Of a stretch of 64,000 bases of DNA, positions 25,860-38,429 are shown in pieces. The position numbers and the translations under genes were made by a program. How positions within the stretch are numbered: position 1 is the first letter of the stretch; each line of letters opens with the position of its first letter. The stretch is from contig NC_135054.1 of assembly GCF_051014685.1 (NCBI RefSeq), positions 9,056,001 through 9,120,000 of the forward strand, read 5' to 3'. Below the pieces are notes generated by a model. The model was not told the DNA's origin and did not search any database. It saw only the letters and a list, made by a program, of their open reading frames with translations. Origin of the DNA: Ptiloglossa arizonensis. Its lineage: Eukaryota; Arthropoda; Insecta; Hymenoptera; Colletidae.

Positions 25860-28800
25860 CATTAGCACATTCATAGCAATTTTATTAGCGCTTCGTATAT
25901 TTGACAGATAATATTCGAATTACATGGAATCGCATCACTATATTCGAAAAGAAATGTTTAAATTAAATCAGATTCCTAGGTACAAGATCAGGTAAGAGCT
26001 AAACGCTTCGAATTTGTTATGTAAACGAATATTGATTTTAAAGGATCTCGTATTATGAAACGATTTATATATTAAAATTATAGATTCTCTATTGTAGAAT
26101 TAACAAAATGTCAATATAATTTATTATTAACTTTCCTCTCAAATGTAAGAATGTTTCTTTATAAGTACAGAATTATTCAATTCTTATTTTTATTATAGTG
26201 TATTTAAGAATCATTGATTTCTTATATAACTATTCATGTAACGTCTTCTTATTATAATGAAAAAACAGTTTGTGTTTTAACATTAGAATATTAACTTATT
26301 TATTGTTTAAATAAAAGGTTTCGGTCTTTTTTTCAGCATGATACATTTCTATACAGAATGTTCATAAGGTGTGATATAATCAGAAAATGAGGAATTTCCA
26401 ATTAAAAAATAAAATGATTTCAAATAGTTTTACATAACAGTGATATATCTATATTTACATTATTAGGAGCAACAATTTGTTACATACATTTATATCAATT
26501 TCAAATACATGTACACATATGTTGAATTTCTTAATCCATTTAATATACTATCACATTAAGACCTTGAATTGAGTTTGATCAATTCTTGATATTTTATTAT
26601 CTTGCTATGGATCAGCTATCCATCTAAATTTTATACATAGAATGTTTAAAAAATGACTCTATTTCGCAATACAATCAAATGTTTAATATTTTCTACCTAT
26701 TATTGATTGTGTATATTTGCTGAAGTCATTCCAAACATTCAAGTCCATTTTGTAAAAGCATAAAAAATATACGGAATTCCTTAGTACATCAAGGAAACCA
26801 TATTTTCTGACTTATTCAAATTTGTTTGAATATTACTGATTTATAAAACTGGAATTAATCAAATTTCAATTGAGGAACTCAAAACAATTATAATCCCATG
26901 TTAAAAACTCCATATTGACACAAACATTACAAAATTATACTTTTCTCATTTTATCATATAATAAATGATACATTTATATTTCGTATTTATTAATTTAAAA
27001 ATGTTAGATTTTATGGTTCCAAAATCAATGTAAGTAAGAAACAATTTGAACTTATTTCATAATAATAGCTAATAAATTCATAATCATGTATGCATTGATA
27101 ATTTGAAACAATTGTTTTAATGAAATATGTAGTTATGAGAAATTATGCCAAAATCGAGAATAGCGGTGGTACTTATTTTGTTACATGCACAACTAGATTT
27201 GTATGTAACAAGATTATTATTTTTGATTAATGTTATTTCTTAATTGTAACTAATATATTTTTAATTCACAAATCTCATTTCTCTATTGTATCACACCTTC
27301 TACAGAGTCAATATATAGAGAAATCTTAAACTCATAGTGCACAATGAATATAAATTTTTATATTTAAAGGTGTTTGTCACAGACTGTAAAACATATTTTT
27401 GTCTGTGATGGTCAAATTAATTTTATAGTACTTATACTGTTAACAGAATAACAGAATGAAGAAGAGAAGTGGTTAAAAATGAGACAAGAATTTAAATAAT
27501 ATAATGTATTTTGTATAATTAAAAATATAACACGTTCTATGTAATAGGTGCAATATAAAATCAAAATTTGTTTCCATTTCATTATTTTTTACGTGAAAGT
27601 GAAATGAATGCTAAGTCTACTTCAACTCATGAAGAAAGAACAGTTCGTAAAATATTTTTTATTGTGACTATTTAATATTAAGTCAAACAAACAGTAAAGT
27701 TTGATTAAAAAGATTGAATATTAATAAATTGCAATATTAAAATATATTGAGACATAACATAGTATAAAGTTATGAATTGTTAGATATAAAATTTAATTAT
27801 AAGCTATATTAGAACAAATTCTATAAATATGTAATTTTAAAAAGAATACATACATTATGGCAATAAATAGTGCATAAATTTCTATGAATTTACAATAATC
27901 GTAAATTTGACATACACAATAAAGTAAAAGGTAAAGAAATCAAAATATTCAAATGTACTAATTAAGTATTACAATTACTTAATTTCTTTTTAATTATATT
28001 AATTTGTTACGTGATTAGAAAGAGTCTTCATTTTTTTTTAAACAAAGAAATGTTGTTTTATGTTTTAATATAGTGTAATCTGGAAATTCTGTTATATAAT
28101 ATTATGGTGCAATTTACTTGTAAAGTAATAAATTTTCATTCTTTATTAAAAACTCTCAATTATGTAAATTGAGATAGATTTTTATAAAAGAATATTCTTT
28201 TGTGAAAAGGGTAGGGTACAAAGGTTTATAAATAAAGTAGTACTGAAAATTGTATTATCATAAACGACAAGCAATTTGATTGGAGTGAAAATTAATTTTG
28301 CCTGTTTCTGTTGCAAAATCATTACTTATAATATTATTTACTATATTACACATGAAATATGTCTACATGGGTGAGAATGATTATATGTTAGTTTGATTTA
28401 TTTATCAGTGAATATAATATTAGATATAAAAAGAATGTTTTGTTAATTGTTTAAATTTGCCATATGTAGATGTAATAATAAGAATTTTTTGTCATGTTCG
28501 TTTGTGTATATTTAATAATCTGTGTAATTTACTTGTATTTTCAACAGACACTTCTACCTTTTTTGATTATTTAAGGACAGGTAACTATTATTTTATGTAC
28601 ATAGATTATATTTCATGATATAATTATATTAAGAATGACCCAAAATCTACTTAAGTCCATAGTTTAAAATAACACTCAACATATTTTAATTATATAAATT
28701 CAAAAACATTTATGAAAAAAATATAAATATTTTATAAATGTGTAGAAATAAGGGAGTCAAAAATTGAATTTACTTTTCTTGTTTAGTTGGTGTACAATGA

Positions 28801-31800
28801 TACAGGTATTCTTCCATACATCACAGGTGACTTATAAAAGCATATGTATGCTTGCGCGCGCGCATGTATGTGTGTGTGTATAATTTTGTGTGTAGTGTGT
28901 GTATAGATATAGTAAATTTATTATAATTAAATTATACATTCTATTCAATTTTGTATAAATTTTTCAGTTTGACAAATACGAAAAATTACAGCTTCAAATT
29001 TGTAATGAAAAACATATATAATTCGATGCTGAATGAGAAACTGCTTGTTTTAATAACAAATTGTTAAAAAGTACTTTTTCAAAACAGTATTCATCGTTAA
29101 TAGCGCATATGTTGGTGAATCTAATTATAATTAGAGAATTAATGCATAACAACACTTTCTCTTTAATGTCAATAAATTTTTCATCACATTGGTCACTGTT
29201 AACCAACACCAAAATTTTCATTCGCGAAACTTTGTTTATTTGTGATTGACATTGTTAACTTAAAGTAAAACTTTTATAACATATTATTACTTATAACTAT
29301 AGGACTGTGACCGGTAACAAATCAATGGAAGACAATAATAATTCATAATAAAACAATAGTATGAATTATCATATGCACTAGTAAACACTAATAAACATCA
29401 AATAAACATAATTTCTTAGAATTTAATATTATAATCAAGTTATATAATCTATTTGTGTTCTGAATAAGCAAAATGAGTTGCAATAGAGTTGGATATCTAA
29501 ATAAAAAACCCTAAAGAATGTATCAAATAATTTTATATCTTAATAAATGTAATATCAGTTTGTAAAATGAAAAATACGGTAATATTTTAATCACTTTGTA
29601 AAACTAATTCAATGCAATTTTTGGCGAGTAAAATGGATAGATGTATATTTTTTTAATAACTTTAAATATATCATTATTATAAAATATGATCTGTTAACAT
29701 ATAATATTAGACCAAATATTTTTAGTATCTATATTAAAATCAACAAAATTATTTCTACTTCTGACTTTCTTTTATGTTAATAAGGAAAGTAGAAGATGAA
29801 AGTTCATCACTATTTTAAGTACATGTACGTACAGAGTATCTCAAAAAGATTCATAAGACAAAATGTGCAAATTCTTTACGTGAAAAGTAATTGAACAGTT
29901 CATTTTGTAATCTATGGCTTCATTTTTAAAACATGAATAGTGATAAGCGCACATACATACATTGCATATAAGAAACATGTGTTGAATTATTTACACATGT
30001 ATTGCTAACAATACTGCTCTGAATACACTTTCGTGAATTTTGATGTACGTTGCACTGGTTTTAACAATTGTTCATATATAGAAATCGCACATTCTTTGTA
30101 TTTTATGATTTTAAACATATTAATTGTGTAATTAAATAAACTATTTTAACTTTTAATTATAGTAGAATAAATATTTTGTCATGTGATAGTATAGTAACCT
30201 TTGAACAACTACACGATTTTTTCAATACGAAGTACTTGACAGTGGTATTTATGACAGACCCCCAATGAAAAAAATCATGTATAGAGAGCCTTTTTGACAA
30301 TTAATATTATTAATATGTTTATAAATAAATAACTAAAATTCACGTGTCCACTTAATTTACCCTCTAATAACGTAATACATGTCAAATTGACATACTAAGT
30401 GTTGAATACCTAAAGCACCAGATGGGATTTTTCACCAATTTCAGGTCTAAATTATTTAATTTCAATCCATTCGTGCCAATTTTGAAATTTTGTCCAAGGT
30501 ATAGAATTAAAAATGTTAAAAAAGAGGGTTACCTAAAATGGTAAGTATTAACGTATTAAGATTCAATTTCTTATCATAAATACAAAAATAGTAATTTTTT
30601 TTTTCTAAAAATAGTTTTTGTTACGATTTTATACAATATTTAATGTATTTTATATAATTTGATATAATAAAGATATGAAATAAAAAAGTGTTTTACTTTA
30701 ACACGTTTTCCTCAAACTTAGTGAGTATTTAAGTGTTTAGTTCAATTAAGTCAATAAATTATTAATGAACCTGGAATCTTTCACGGATTTCGTCACAGAT
30801 CTGAAAAACAATGCAAGATACCACGGGAGTGAGTCGATAGGCAGGAGAAGAATGGTTTCTTCGTCATGACTGGTTTCTTCTTGTTCGAATAAAATATCAA
30901 TTAGATACCCTCTAATTTAATGCTATTTACCAAGTAGCGCTATCGCGTGTTTGTTGAAGCTATTTTATCTGAGGAAAATAATTATAAAATAATCTTGGGA
31001 TGAAAGGGTAACAAAGGTGGGTAGAAATTCACTGTTAATATGTATTTTAGAAACAAAAACAATTAGTTGCAGAGACTACCGTTGATGTTACAAAGCATTG
31101 CGTTAAGAAACATTTACATATACCGAACCAAAATAAGCAAGTAAGAACGAATGGCAAATTTGGGCAATGTATACGATAAACTGATATTAAACACATTTGT
31201 TCGCCTGCAATAATATTTTCGATACGATAAATAAAATTCATACTCGCAGAGAAACGACCAATGGCAATTTTGATGAAACTTCGCAGGTAAACCTAACACA
31301 AATCATCAGCAAGAAGTTTTTTCAAAATGATCGAGTCATTGGTATAATGGTGGTAGGTCTAATGACGTAGAAAACAACACTGCATGAACTATGAAGATGA
31401 ACGGAGAACATTTGAAACACAAACAGACTGCAATTCAGATAAACATCGACTAACCCAAGTATTTGTTTAGTAGAAGCATGTAAATAGATCAGTAGTCGCT
31501 AACATTGAAAGCTACCGAAACTTTTATACACATGTCATAATTCTGATGCATGCACCATTGGAAATGCAACGTAGTCGATAAGGTGTTTGCATGCAAGATC
31601 GATGCACTTTTGGCAACAGTTTCAGATCGTTGAGATTTTTTATCAAGATATAGTATCTTTTGTCGCCACCATTTTCCTTCGCTATACGAGTATTCTGTTA
31701 TTTATATTGGAGTTTTAAACTTAATTGTTTTCCAAGTATTGTTACAGATGCATTGTCAGCAGCACTCGGGTGTATGTAAAAGTCAACAGGAGTGGAGCAA

Positions 31801-32320
31801 TTCTTATTCGCCTTTTGTTCACTGCAAAGTGCGAGTAGAAAATGTGCAGTATTAAATACTAATTATACAGTGAAACGATTAATTTTCATTATTGTCTCAT
31901 TCTGTGATCACTTTTGATTTAATCTCGTTCAATTCAGAAGCAGGATCTACAATTAAATAATATGTAAATCGGTAAAACTGCAAATTATTTGCTATCCACG
32001 TAGAAAACCATCGTGATATAACATATATTTTGTAACCAACATTGACAAACGGACGTGTTTATACGAGAATGTTTTACGAACAAAAGTATGGAACTGGTTA
32101 AAAGAGCTAACAGAACCGTGTAAAGTTTCATAAAAATGATCGTGTAGTGGTTCACATGTTTTTGGAATTCAACCGGTTGTAAGACAAATTACAATTAACG
32201 AATGGATTGATAAACTCGAAGCACTTCGTAATTTGTACTCTTGTGACAAAATAGCTATTATATATTTTTTCTATTTTACATGAAAGAAATCTTCTAAAGC
32301 CATCCCTGACCGCTTGAGCC
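25860..32320. other. AT-rich DNA without a supported gene
   Basis: It contains a CG/TG simple repeat at 28854-28915 and a possible degenerate TTAA-type end near 30359. I see no coding region or RNA gene in 6.4 kb. Confidence 0.5.
28854..28915. repeat. Alternating purine-pyrimidine repeat
   Basis: GCGCGCGCGC followed by ATGTATGTGTGTGTGT and more TG units, a potential Z-DNA-forming simple repeat. Confidence 0.85.
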
Positions 32321-32424
32321 AGAGTCAAAAGTAGTATGGGATTACCCGCAAGTAGAACCTACTCACTATTGCCCCTCCCCTCCCCAAATAAACAATGTGT
32401 ATAAGGGAGTGTGACCAGGTTATT

Positions 32425-32640
32425 ATTTGTCTCCTTTTTTCTTTCTTGGAGACTTCCCCGACCTCTTCGGATGAGGTCGGAGGATGTGTGATATTCCCTG
32501 CCCTGGCACCTCGAGTGCAAAGCCTATCCATTAAAACCACCACAGTGGTCATCCTTGCATGATCAGAGAGGAATACCGTGGACTGACAGCGGAAAGACTT
32601 TCAGTGCCCTTTCTCGCCCTGCGCGGCAACCACACCAGCG
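32425..32640 (-). mobile_element. R1-like 3' fragment, minus orientation
   Basis: The minus strand reads GATGACCACTGTGGTGGTTT, then TAATGGATAGGC and GTCGGGGAAGTCTCC, then an A-rich end near 32430. It matches the 34.0-kb copy (GGCCACCGTGGAGGTTTTAA, then TGGGTAGGC). Confidence 0.65.
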
Positions 32641-32700
32641 CCCATACCCGTGTATGTAGGGTGAAGGTTGCTAGGAGCACCGAAAGCTTTAACGCTTTTA

Positions 32701-32839
32701 TTAGGTTGTTCGGAAAGTCATTTCGTTTTTTTTTTTTTTTTGGTGAAAATGAAACACGATTTTTTTAGAGTGTATAAACATTTTATTAAATTATACATTC
32801 TCCATTTTGGAAAACGAAATTACTTTCCGAACAACCCAA
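32701..32839. mobile_element. 139-bp mariner-derived MITE
   Basis: TA, TTAGGTTGTTCGGAAAGTCA on the left; the right arm complements TTGGGTTGTTCGGAAAGTAA and is followed by TA. The right arm also matches 45553-45620. The T-run after the left arm and the lack of a transposase show a deletion derivative. Confidence 0.8.
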
Positions 32840-32841
32840 TA

Positions 32842-33000
32842 GTTCCCTGTGTCCTCGTGCGAAGATGGCCACCGTGATGGATTTTAGTGAGTAGGTCCCG
32901 CATCCGACGTTTTCAAGTGCGGGGAATCCCACACTTCTCCCGGCCCCTCCCCAAAGGGTCGAAGAAGTCTTTCGAAGATTCCTCCATAACAAAAAAATGG
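32842..33000 (+). mobile_element. R1-like 3' fragment, plus orientation
   Basis: The + strand reads GATGGCCACCGTGATGGATT, then TAGTGAGTAGG, then CGGCCCCTCCCCAAAGGGTC and GAAGAAGTCTTTCG. This is the same 3' UTR as the fragment at 32425-32640, on the opposite strand. Confidence 0.65.
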
Positions 33001-33145
33001 TTGAGAGAAGAGACCTTACGTGTAAAACTCCTTCAGCCCCTGTTATGATGTTGAAAACGCCCGTCGAAAAGGCTTTCGTCATATAGAACAATGTCGTATC
33101 TGATGCAGTCACGTACCATTCACAAAGCCAAAAGAGGAATCGCGA

Positions 33146-33469
33146 ATGTGTCGTTACGATGACCAACAGGAGTCTTACGGTATGTTTGGTATCAGGTATC
33201 TCGGATTGGCCAAACCCGTACTACAGCAAGCACAACAAGCTTCAGCCCTTGAGGGGTTGTTCTTAACGTTACTTCTCCCTGTCCTACCTCACGTCGGTGG
33301 TTTAAATCCGGCAGCAAATGGAGTTGACAATATCGAATTTATTCAAAGTACGATGGTTAAAATGAAATTTGATGTTTTAAAAAAAATTGTTAATTCTCAG
33401 CTAAAAAGTGACAAATGCCCCCTACGTGTTACTTCCAATAAGATAACGATTCCAAACATACGTCGTTAA
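33146..33469 (+). CDS. Unrecognised 107-residue open frame
   Basis: The longest frame in the retrotransposon-rich 32-35 kb stretch, from ATG 33146 to TAA. It contains YGMFGIRYLGLAKPVLQQ, then AQQASALEGLFLTLLLPVLP, and a Lys-rich C-terminal part (VLKKIVNSQLKSDKCPLR). The composition is protein-like and less AT-driven than neighbouring false frames, but I recognise no family and see no splice partners. It could be a transposon or retrocopy fragment. Confidence 0.25.
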   Translation: MCRYDDQQESYGMFGIRYLGLAKPVLQQAQQASALEGLFLTLLLPVLPHVGGLNPAANGVDNIEFIQSTMVKMKFDVLKKIVNSQLKSDKCPLRVTSNKITIPNIRR

Positions 33470-33479
33470 ACGATTGCCG

Positions 33480-34010
33480 GTCAGTGACGAATTTGTAGTA
33501 GGTTTTTACTGAGGATCCTCGCATGCAACTCGAGGCCGAATTTTAACCTTCGAAGTACTATCTGAACATACGTCTGGATTCTTTAGCGTTACTGCTAATG
33601 CTTAATGCTTAATAACTTGCACATTTACACATCATAGTCACAGGGAAAGTTTTCTTCTTTTTTCTCATTAACCTTAAAAGAAAAAAGAGGGCTGAGGGGA
33701 CACAAACCTTCTAAAGAAGAAAATAAATTTTGGAAATTAGATGGTGCTGTCGAAAATATTATTGAATCATTTATTATAAGTGTAAATGGTTTTGATGCTT
33801 CAGATTCAGACACGAGTTAAATTTTATGTAATTTTAAATGTACAATCAATAAACTGAATTCAGAACGTAAAAAAGTATTTTTCACAACCTACTTGTGTGT
33901 ATGTGTGCCCCTGTTTCTTTCATTATTTGTATATATTTATATTATCAACGAATATTTCTATATTAATTTAGTTTCTTCTTTCTAAATATTTAGGGTTACC
34001 TAAAACTCTG
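33480..34010. other. Unclassified stretch with a possible terminal exon
   Basis: On the + strand 33722-33820 reads NKFWKLDGAVENIIESF, continuing to DASDSDTS and a stop, with AATAAA at 33848-33853. This looks like the end of a protein, perhaps a retrocopy fragment, but nothing upstream supports it. Confidence 0.25.
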
Positions 34011-34019
34011 TGCCGGCCC

Positions 34020-34470
34020 TGGCCTAGTCACGCGTCGATCACGTGCGGAAACACCGGATGCGGAGCCTACCCATTAAAACCTCCACGGTGGCCATCCTCG
34101 CACGGGCAGCGTGCCCCTGTCCCACCGCCACTTTCCATAGGGGGCCGCACGAAAGGCAGCCGTGAGCCGCAATCTCACGACCGCTCACATCCCCATAACC
34201 GCACTGGCGGTACCAGCCCTCCCCTTCGAGAACGGCTGCGCTAATGGAGGCGTCCACTCCCTTCCCAGTGAGACGGAGGCGGAGTCACGAAGCTCGACGC
34301 CAACGTGACTCCGCCCACCACTATTAGAAGGGCCTTCCACGGCCCTCATCGACCAGTTCCCACCGCAGGCCCGCGCCTCCTGCAAAATTACATTTTCGCA
34401 GAAAGAGGCCACGGTCTTCCACTTTCTCTGGCTACCAAACATGGTTCTCACCACGCCCGGTAGCGAAAGA
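34020..34470 (-). pseudogene. R1-like ORF2 C-terminus and 3' UTR fragment
   Basis: The minus strand from 34454 reads RKWKTVASFCENVILQEARA, the end of an R1-type ORF2, then a GC-rich 3' UTR shared with the 19.6-kb and 32.4-kb fragments. It is strongly GC-rich against its flanks. Confidence 0.7.
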
Positions 34471-34684
34471 GGAATATAGGTGTACGTTCAATTTTGTGAG
34501 CAACTGTATGTGTTAGACATAGTGGGGCCCTGAAGGAGTTTCAACTCTTATGATGACTATGTCACTACAGTTCAGGATGTTCATTTGGAATGCAATTACG
34601 ATTACCTTACTCTACAAAATTTTAAAATGAAACGAACTAAAATCAGTGCTTTGGTTAAAAATGTTATTAATGAAGCAATTGTGG

Positions 34685-34738
34685 CGTCCTATGCAACTCG
34701 CATGGCGCCAAATTGTATACTATATACAATGACCCGCA
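34685..34738 (+). repeat. Probable Gypsy LTR, copy B, left piece
   Basis: GCATGGCGCCAAATTGTAT corresponds to GCATGGCGCTATATTGTAT at about 45662. The match stops where the fold-back element begins. Confidence 0.4.
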
Positions 34739-35441
34739 ATGAAAATCGTCCAATACTGACTTTTCTCTCATTTTTTTATAGAATATTTTATGTAAACATT
34801 TAACTGTTATAACCTATACATAAATATCCTACGTATTTTATTTAATGATTCTTTATAAAAAATAATGTATAGTTATCCATAAAAAAAAAAACAAATGAAT
34901 GTTTAGATATCTATAAAAAAAAACAAATGAAAGACATTATGTCTTCAGTGACATCTATGAAAAGGGAGTCACACTGAAAATCATCCACCTGTAGCATTCA
35001 GGGATTCCCTGAACTAAATAATGTATTGTAAATTGTTTTTTAATAGCATCTTACTCATTAAGTATCAGATTAAGTTTCAGTGCACGTTTTAAACGGTTTT
35101 AGCAAAAATGAAAAATAGAAAAAGGCAAATAACGATAGTAGAACGAAAACTTCGATAGTAGATCGAATGGAAAGATTACTAATTTTTAAATTAATATTTA
35201 AGTTTTGTAAATAAAAACAGATGGACGACTTTCAAGATGATCTCCTTTTCGCAAATGTAACTGACGATATTAATTTTCATTTGTTGTTTATAGGAAACTG
35301 CACATTTTTTTTATATAGAATCATTAAATAAAGTACGTAGAATATTTATGTGCAGGTTATAACAGTTATATGTTTTTAAAAAATATCCTGTAAACAAAAC
35401 TAGAAAGAAGATGGTGCTGGACGATTTTCAGTGTCAGCCAT
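34732..35441. mobile_element. Fold-back MITE with about 280-bp arms
   Basis: The left arm (about 34732-35000) is the inverted copy of the right arm (about 35215-35441). The cleanest stretch is around TAACTGTTATAACCT at 34801 and its complement near 35359-35373, with some 60 bp nearly identical. The motif CACTGAAAATC(G/A)TCCA or close variants occurs at 34739, 34972, 35222 (complement) and 35418 (complement), at both ends of each arm. There is no coding sequence. It sits inside the probable LTR copy B. Confidence 0.7.
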
Positions 35442-35712
35442 TATATGTAAGATAGTCAAATGTCGAAACGCTCCAGAAACTCACAGCGGATGTATCATTC
35501 AATATTGATATCGCTGCATGCCGATGTCGATGGCGATTCCGTTTTCTTCTGAAGAAAACGGAACACTTAGAGATTTATTCTGAGGACATCCAAACCTTTC
35601 AACGAACTGGGAAGTCGATCGTCGAACGATGCACGAGCAACGTCTATCTGCACTACAAGACGTCGCAAATAAAAAAACGTTTTTTAGCTACGACCCCGGC
35701 GTTGTTTATTCC
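35436..35712 (+). repeat. Probable Gypsy LTR, copy B, right piece
   Basis: It matches 45680-45930: ACGCTCCAGAAACT, GATGTCGATGGC, AGTCGATCGTCGAACG, an AATAAA-containing stretch and TTATTCCTCACATTACC. It continues copy B after the fold-back element. No pol sequence is nearby, so this may be a solo LTR. Confidence 0.5.
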
Positions 35713-35719
35713 TCACATT

Positions 35720-38400
35720 ACCCACACAATTATTGAAAAAGTAGCGAATATTTTGATGCATTAATTTTTTTTTCGATATCAATTCATAAAAGTATAGATG
35801 CAACAAATACCAAAAATTTTTCTATGTTAGCATACTATATCTATGACAATAAAAGTTACATTTTAAAGTATGTTAGAATTACAAATGCAACTGCCAATAG
35901 TTTATTTGAATGTTTTAAGTATGTATACTCAGAAAAGCACCACATACCTTTAGAAAATGTTATTGGTATTTCTAGTGTTAACTAATGTCATGGTGAGAAA
36001 GTATCATTCCTTGATGACTATTTAAAAGGAAAAATCTAGATTGTTATAAATCTGTTAGTTGGGTTTTATCTATGGTGCATAACTTCATCACTATAGAAAA
36101 TATTCTTTTAATAACAATGCTGGCAGAGGAAACTATAGAATAAATTTTACTATTTTTTAAATGTGTTTGTACAGAATATTTTTGTTTGTGTTTCTTTACT
36201 TATGAAATAAATTCATTTTTTTAATGGTTCGTTTTTGAAAATTTTTGTACATATATTAAAAATTATTTTATAAATAGGTAATAACATGGTTGAATAATAA
36301 TCAAGGGCAAGCAATATTATTGTTAGCAACTTTACAGATATTGTAGTTGAAGTTAATATCTCGGGTAAAATATTATACATATATGTTCAATGTTTATGCA
36401 TGAGTTTAAAAGTTGAAGAAAAAAATATTTTTCGAGCAATCAATATTTTATTAACAAATACTGAAGATAGCATAGATTACTAACCATAAAGGTAAATAGA
36501 GAACGATTCATTGAATCCTACTTGGTACTTTGCGACCAAATGTCAAACATGCAGAAAGACATTAAAAATAGGCAAGAATTATCTACAGAGATTCACTGTA
36601 CCTACTACGTATCAACCTCATCTAATAACCAACTACTTTTTGAATTCATTCAATAGTGACATGTATAAAAAGCAAACTATATGAAAAATGTGATATATTA
36701 ATATTGAAGGACCCAGGCAAAAGCAATAGTGATAATTAGTAATTATTTATATTTTTGTATAAATTTGTATGTACATTACATGTATAATTTTGTAAATACT
36801 TATGTTGAAGTGAATAACTTGAATAGCTTATGTTATGTGTGTTTGTATCTTCATTATTGTATAATTTCTGCATATTCTTTTATCAATACTTTTATAAATA
36901 TTTTTTATGTATTATATATATTTTTATTTTAACTTTGCAATTTTTATAAATATTTAAATAATTAGTATTTTATATTAAAACAATAATGTAAATAAATAAC
37001 TTCTCAAACTTCATTCTGTATTTTCTTCTGTCTAACCAATATTACAAATTTAAATTCATATTATTAAGAAATATATCATTTAAAGTTTTCTACTAGAAAA
37101 ACTATTTAAGCTTACAATACAATGAAATAAATTTTATCTGACACTCGTTTTTCGTCCCTTGTACAATACGAGACATGACATTAACTTTGCCAAGTTCTCC
37201 CACTATATGTACGTCTGTATTTTCGGTAATTCTGATTCTAGGTTATTCGGTCGTGAGTCTACTAACGTCACCTATTAACAATTTAGATACTAAACGTAGC
37301 TTCAACACAGCAGATAAATTTGCACTTAGCCCTCTGATACCCTTGGTATACATACATATTATGTACATACGAAATTGTACATTCAATTGCATTTGCTTGT
37401 TTTTGAAGTACTTGTGGGAGGGGGTCTTCATATTTTATGATTTTCCGTCTAAACATAACCTTCACAGATCATTCTGACGAAACAGTTTAAAGTCGAAATG
37501 AAGTTTAAAATATTTGAAACATCCAAGCCTTTTAAACCAATGTTAGTGTCAGAGTAGTTCGGAGAAGACTTAAGACTTTAGTGTGGTGACTTATTTGAAA
37601 TTTGATGATTTTTGAAGTTCCATCAGTACTTACGTACATACGAACATAAGAACTCAGCTTGAGAGCATCAAAATGAAACGCATATCTTATGGAAAAAAAA
37701 TATTCCCGTGACAGAAAGCTCACGCCCCTCTGACTTGGGCCTTACTACCCTTTAAATTAGATTCACATATCATTTTTGAATATAATAAGTAAAAAAAAGT
37801 ACAGTACTTGAAATTATTTGTTTATAACTCCTTTATTATTCACGATATAGTATTGTCAATAAAAATTGAATATTACAGTGAAAAATGGATAAATAATATA
37901 GAAATGCTATATTAAAAAGTTTAAATATTATTAATAGTTATTTATTAAAAATGAAATATAAGTTACTATAAACTTATATATAATTTGTAACTTACGTATA
38001 TACAGCTTTCATTATTAAAATAATATTAATTTTATATCTATATTATTGACACTAAAATTACAATTTTTCATGAAAATATATTGACAGCCCTTACTGAGAA
38101 TAAAACAATATGGTTGCGCATCTTACACAACGTTGTGGTTCGAAGCCTTTAATTTTAAGGGCGCCTACGCCATTTTTATTTATATGTGGTGGGGGGTAAC
38201 AAAGTGTGCACATTATTCGTAGAATTTACAATTATCAAAAACTTAATCAAAAGAAACGCTTATCCTTGCAATGTAGCAGTCATATAAATTGTAATTGCCC
38301 TTAAGGTAAATCATAGTTTCTCGAAATCAGTATAAACTTATTAATGCTATTGTTGGATCTTCGTGTTGTTAGTGATAACTACAAGTTTTTCCACAATTGT
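35720..38400. other. AT-rich DNA upstream of the RS gene
   Basis: No transposon end or coding region is recognised. The promoter and 5' UTR of the RS gene should lie toward the right end; the GC-richer patch at 38130-38200 is a candidate but has no diagnostic motif. Confidence 0.4.
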
Positions 38401-38411
38401 AACTCGGATAA

Positions 38412-38429
38412 AATGGATTATCGTCAAAA
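38412..38429 (+). CDS. RS-protein gene, coding exon 1
   Basis: This exon codes for six residues (MDYRQK) and ends in phase 0 at a strong donor, AAG|gtaagc. The triplet directly upstream of the ATG is TAA in the same frame, so translation cannot start earlier on this transcript. The 5' UTR and transcription start are not defined by the sequence. Confidence 0.75.

Noticed and set aside
30359..30560. Possible TTAA MITE with ACCCTCTAATAACG end
   Set aside because: The opposite end matches poorly and lacks TTAA.
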